From Brasenia schreberi (Eukaryota > Streptophyta > Magnoliopsida > Nymphaeales > Cabombaceae), in contig JAYKKT010000059.1 of assembly GCA_036023115.1 (NCBI GenBank), forward strand, positions 6,837,501 to 6,901,500: a stretch of DNA of 64,000 nucleotides, read 5' to 3'. Within the stretch, counting starts at the first letter, position 1; each line of letters starts with the position of its first letter. The notes beneath the pieces were generated by a model. It saw nothing but the letters and a program-made list of their open reading frames with translations, had not been told where the DNA came from and made no database searches. Below, in pieces: positions 59,000 through 64,000 of the stretch. Both the position numbers and the translations under genes were made by a program.

Positions 59000-61900
59000 C
59001 GCTAGAAGTTGGAGTAGTAGTGCCTGAAGTAACCCCATCCCTTGTGCGCCTTGATTTCTCAAGCACTTGTTGTATTATTGTCACAATAAAAGACAACTCA
59101 CCCGTTGGTTGTATCTAGCTTCAAATAATGTATGAAGAGGCTTATCCAAACGGCGTGAGCTGCAATCATACGGCAAGCCACATACTCAGTCTCCTATGTA
59201 TGCAGCGCTACATAACCCTGTTTCTTACAAACCCAAGAAACAACCACCTCCAAAAAAGAATATTTGTCTAGAGTTGATTTGTTGTCATCTTTGTTCTCAG
59301 CATTTGAGTATCCTACCACTTTCAATTCATCTATTTGAAAACATAATTTCGTCTTTTGTTCCTTTAAGATATCTTAGAATACTTTTCACAGCTATTCAAT
59401 GTTGTTATTAAAGATTATTTTGATATCTACTCATACTGAAACTGATGTCAGGTCTTGTACATAAAATAACATACATCAAGCTCCCTACAACTTATGCATA
59501 AGGAACATTAGGTTTATCGTTTCCTTCACTAGGACAATCAAGCTTACTCATGTTTACCCCTTTTGCAATGGGTGTAGATGCAAACTTGCATTTACCAATT
59601 CTAAACTTCTTGAGGATATAATCAATATATCTCTCCTTACTTAGGTATAGGAGTTTAGATTCTTTATTTCGAGAAATCTTTATTCCCAAGATATAAGATG
59701 ATTTTCCCATATCCTTCATTTCAAACTTTGAGTTTAACCATGACTTCGTTTTGATGATAATTTAATTGTTATTCCAAGTCAACAATATGTCATCTACGTA
59801 TAATTATAATATGACAAAGTGACTCCCATTGTTTCAGACATATACACAATGGTAAAGTTCATTAGCCATAAACCAAGTTCAATAATGACATTTTGAAAAG
59901 TCAAATACCATTGACAATGTGTTAAAGACCATATAGGAATTTTTTCAACCTATATATTTTACCTTCTTAGCCTTCAACTTTGTATCCTTCTGGTTGTTGC
60001 ATATATATTATTTTATCTAAGTCTCCATTTAGGAAAGCAATTTTACATCTAATTGATATAATTCTAAATCATAATATACTAATATCACTAGGATTATTCT
60101 TATAGATGCAAATTTCACAATATTCAACATAATTTATCCCCTCTTTTTTTAAAAACCCTTTGTAATCAACCTTACTTTAAACTTATCGATTGTTCTATCT
60201 ACCTTATATTTCTTTTTGAAAACTCATTTATACTATATTATAGCTTTATTTTATTTAGGCAAATTAGCAAATTTCAGACTTGGCTTTTCTTAATGGATTC
60301 AATTTTCTCATCCACAACTTTTACCCAATCTGATGATTCAAATGAGACAATAGCCTATCGATATGTTAGGTTATTAGTCAGCTCATCTAAATCCACCGAA
60401 TTGCATAATTCCTCTACAAGATAAATATGATAATACTTTAAGTAGGATGGAGTGACCCTAGGTCTTTTATATCCACTGAAAGTTTCGGTTTGTTTAAGAA
60501 GATCATATATAAGTTTGAATGATGATTGATCTAGATCTACTATATTATCAATATTCTCCTCATTATTTTTAAGGATGTCATTCTTAGTATCTTCTAGAGA
60601 TTCAACATTATGGGTCAATGGTATTTGTAATAGAATTGGTATCACTTAGATCCTTTAGTATATCTAATAAATATATATCTTAAGGATCGATCGTCTAACT
60701 TATCTCCATACTCATCAAGAACTTTTATATGAGCAATAAATCACCACCTTCTTAGATGATCTAGGTTTGATTTTATTTCAAAACGCATCTCATATGGTGT
60801 AGATAATATAATTTTACACGACATTCTGTTTTAAATATATATAGTTGTACTCACTGCTTTTTCCTATAATACCCTTGGTAGAGATGTTCTATTAGCATGG
60901 ACCTTGTCATATTTAGTAAGGTCCTGTTATATGTTTCTCCTACACCATTCTGTTGAGATGTCCTAGACATTGTATTTTGCTTTGAAATATCAAAATTTTT
61001 GTAGAATTTTGTAGAAGTATACTTACCATCTCTATCTAATCTCAAGTTTTTCATTGTATGCCCCAATTGATTCTCAACTTCCTCCGTATATTCTTTAAAT
61101 GTTTCAAGTGTCTCAAATTTATGTGATAGGATATATATATATAGTAATCATTGATAAAGGTTATGAAATATACCTTCTCATATAAGGTTCACATAAATCA
61201 ATGTTAATGATTTTGTAACAGTGTTGTTGTCCTTATTTTCTTGAGAAATATCTTTTTTGTCATTTTTTCTTTAATATAGATTTCATATTTGCAAAAGTGT
61301 TTCTTGAAATCCTGAAATAAGTCAAATTCGGATAACTTCCTCAACCTTTTTAGACTTATATGCCCTAGGCATTAATACCACATGTTTACGTCAACATTAA
61401 AGGCACAATCGATATGAGCAAAAGATCCTTCTTTTTTACGTAATTTGAACAAACCTTGTTCATCATAAAAAAATCATGAGAAGATTATCCTTTCATGCTT
61501 TTCTATCGTTGCCCTGTTAGTGACAAACCTTACTTCAAAACCCTTCTTAACTAAGGCAAGAATTGTGACAAAATTGTGTCTTATAATTAGCACAATTAGT
61601 ATATCAGTTAGAACGATCGGTGTACCTTGTATATAAATCTTAAAGGACCCCACATTAAAGATATCTAAGAAAGTTTTATTTGTCATATACACCCTATGTT
61701 CCCATAGTTTATATTACTTTAGGTCCATAGTCCCTTATTTGCTCTTCGAGATATATCTTGTTACTCTAGAGTCAATTTACCAACTAGACATTGGGCGATC
61801 CATATAAAAGCATTCTAAAATCACATAGATTATATCTTTCTTCTCCGATTGATCGTGTTGTTGATATTTCTATCATTAGTTTTTTTGTTGTGATAATCTC

Positions 61901-63300
61901 TCTTTTAGTGCCTCATCTTTGCACAATTAAAACACTTTACTCGAGAAGCATTTTCTTACGATTTCTTAAAATTTTGACATTTTTTCTTTTAATTTTGACA
62001 AGCTTTTTATTTGGTTTATTCTTTTTCTAATTTGGTCTAGAGCTTCTTCCAATTTTTTCTTGACCTACTAACAACTTGTCCTTATTTTTATTCATATGCT
62101 CTTATTCAATTAGTAGTTTGAGAGGTAACTTAGAAAAGTATGTTTCACTTTCTAATCTCAAGGTCATAACATCCATATTCAATGAAGAGAGAAGACTATT
62201 TAGGATAGTTGATATTTGCATAGCCCTGAGGATAACCGACTTTGCTACAGCTAAGTATCTTTGCATTACCAACATTTGGTTTACATACTATACTACATTA
62301 TCTCCTTCTTTTATTTTGTAAGAGTTGTATTTTTATAGTAGTAACTGAACATGTAGTTTAGTTATAGTATTATATTTAGTTGTTAGTCATATTCTTTAAA
62401 AACCCTAATTAGATCATCCTCAATATAGGTTAGCATTGTAGTTTTTGTTATGATATCATCTCTAAGGAACGTTTTGTATGCTTCATTTTCTTCTTTTGTT
62501 GTAATTGGAGTAGGTGGTGAAACTGCATCCTTTAAAACATAGTTTATATCTTTAAATTTAAGTGTTAAAGGGATACGTCTTTTCCATACTTAGAAACTTA
62601 GATCATTCAGTTTTTCTGTTTTTGCCAACTCTGATACACAAATCCTAGAATTCATTTTAATTTGTTTAGCAAAAATAATAATTGAATGATCTAAAAAAGA
62701 AACAATCAACCACGTGTATTAGTAGACTGAGTAGTTGACAGTAATATATATGTATTATTTTGAAAAATATGTCAAAGTACCTATGAGTATTTTCTATTGA
62801 TATTTAAATATTAATTGAAAAAACTCTTAACTTGATTCTACTATTTCAGAATCAACCAAGGGATGAAACCATAATTTTTTCATTTATATCGTGTCATTGT
62901 AATTTTCCAAAAACCTAAGACGCAAACTAAGACTTTTACCTTTTTGTCCTGTTTTGACATTTTTTTTAAAAAACTTGGAAAAAATAATAAAAACGTACAA
63001 AGGGTAGATGGATAATTATACCCCTCAACTCATTTTTTAATTTTCTTAAAAAGATAGGGGTAATACTATCTTTTTCACATAGTGGTAAAATTGTGAATTT
63101 TCAAACATACAGGGATAACTTTGTACTTCATAGCTTGACAGTTTTATATTTTCACTATTAAAGGCAAAACTATCTTTTACTAAAAAATATTTGTCTTTTG
63201 TAATTTCACTTAGTAGTAGTTTTATAAAATAAAAAATCATGCTTTTGAAAAACCGCTAATGGTCTTTCAAAAATTGAGTGGTTTTGGCTACTCACGCTTT
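59000..63300 (-). mobile_element. Degenerate Ty1/copia element, unit IV
   Basis: Near-copy of 1290-5660. Going down: leader (63300-62700), gag (about 62660-62076), protease remnant (about 61790), GAG-pre-integrase and protease side (61692-61380), integrase (61066-60851), linker (60645-60355), RT (60230-59492, with ERYIDYILKKFRIGKCKFAS) and an RNase H remnant (about 59400-59050). Same truncations as unit I; all frames broken. Confidence 0.9.
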
Positions 63301-63448
63301 AAAAAATGGGGGCGATCAATGATTCGAGAAGAGAGAGGGAGAGTATAACTAAATGGAAGAGAGAGAAGGAGGGAGGGAGAAGAAGGGACTAGGCGAACAA
63401 CGAAAGAGGCCTTATCGATGAAATTGGTGGTTTAGAAAGAAGCCTTAC

Positions 63449-63650
63449 TGTTCGTGGCAGCCACTATCCCAGATGCCAACTATGACGAGCTTTCGGCCAT
63501 AGTGAAATTTGACATGTCACACACGGGGTCCGACTGATGGAACTCTGGTCGCTGGCGAGTTAATTGGTTGAAGAAATGGGTTTTGCCAACACAGGAATCG
63601 CCAACAACCAAAATCTTGAAAAAATTGCTCTCGTAAGACTCCCCATGGTG
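63449..63650 (-). pseudogene. RabA-like GTPase exon 1 fragment, inverted copy (unit IV)
   Basis: The minus strand encodes SNFFKILVVGDSCVGKTHFF (G1). In the next frame it gives the switch I to G3 segment ending GIWDSGCHE. This copy keeps the 16 bases lost in the unit I counterpart, so it predates that small deletion. Confidence 0.7.
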
Positions 63651-64000
63651 TCCATTATAACAAAAGACTTAGAAGTTAGGGAGAGTCAAGAAGTGTTTGA
63701 CGAATAGATTGGCAAGGGGGAGTCACTTGGAGATATCAGAGGGTTTATATGACACGTCATCGTCATCCTATATAAGGGAAGTATTTTGTGTTTGATTGCT
63801 TGATCGAGTGCTCGGGAAAATGACGGAACCGCATCATGTCCCATTTCTAAGTGAAGAACCAATGGTTGATAAAAGTTCCACTGTGAGAACAAAACTTTCC
63901 TTTCCCAACGTATAACATCCGACTGGTTAGCTTAGCTCGTAGAAATACAAGTTTGATAATTTCATGTATTTCTTAACAAATTGGAGACGGCAAACTACAT
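63651..64000. other. Spacer at window end, unit IV
   Basis: Counterpart of 5953-6337 with a deletion near 63680. No gene seen. The plus-strand Rab pseudogene is expected just past the window. Confidence 0.5.

Larger units (their letters stand above)
57750..64000. repeat. Right copy of duplicated block (unit IV)
   Basis: Counterpart of 1-6337; see that entry. It runs off the window end. Confidence 0.9.

Noticed and set aside
1..64000. CRISPR-like or bacterial systems
   Set aside because: There are no spaced short direct repeats with unique spacers and no bacterial gene organisation; the content is clearly plant nuclear DNA.

Overview
This is nuclear DNA of a flowering plant, almost certainly a eudicot. 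It is AT-rich, has plant-type introns, carries many decayed Ty1/copia and RTE-type LINE retrotransposons, and contains three copies of an R2R3-MYB gene of the anthocyanin-activator class (subgroup 6). The eudicot call rests on the ANDV signature in R3. The species cannot be read from the sequence.

The window is a segmental tandem array. The ancestral unit, left to right, is: (a) a minus-strand copia fragment; (b) a ~1.1 kb flank with a palindromic TATA region and (TA)n; (c) a second minus-strand copia (RNase H to gag to leader); (d) a minus-strand fragment of a RabA/Rab11-like GTPase exon 1; (e) a plus-strand Rab pseudogene; (f) ~3 kb of unassigned DNA; (g) the MYB gene; (h) a ~2.5 kb MYB 3' flank. 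Unit I covers about 1-24.17 kb, unit II 24.17-35.58 kb, unit III 35.58-57.75 kb, and unit IV starts at 57.75 kb and runs off the end. Units I and IV share derived deletions and look about 97% alike over the first ~280 bases, so units I-III may be one ~57.7 kb higher-order repeat that restarts at 57.75 kb.

Only MYB-1 (19028-20634) is intact: three exons, 228 residues, all repeat tryptophans, the bHLH-binding signature and a subgroup-6-like motif. MYB-2 (32593-33518) lacks exon 1 and has frameshifts and a nonsense codon. MYB-3 (52983-54314) lost most of exon 2 and has a frameshift just after R3. Both MYB-1 and MYB-3 have a GC rather than GT donor at intron 1. A subgroup-6 MYB would act in the nucleus with a bHLH and a WD40 protein to switch on late anthocyanin genes.

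The units have collected different insertions. Unit I has an RTE LINE split by a copia element (10505-16481) with both LTRs, TG/CA ends and an exact 5-bp target duplication. Unit III has two head-to-head copia elements (43505-51586) that form a long inverted repeat. Every transposon reading frame is broken. No rRNA, tRNA or CRISPR feature was found. I see no wholly new system; the most notable items are the decaying MYB array with its GC-AG intron, the inverted Rab fragments, LTR TATA boxes held in inverted repeats, and MYB-core palindromes in the LTR next to a MYB gene.
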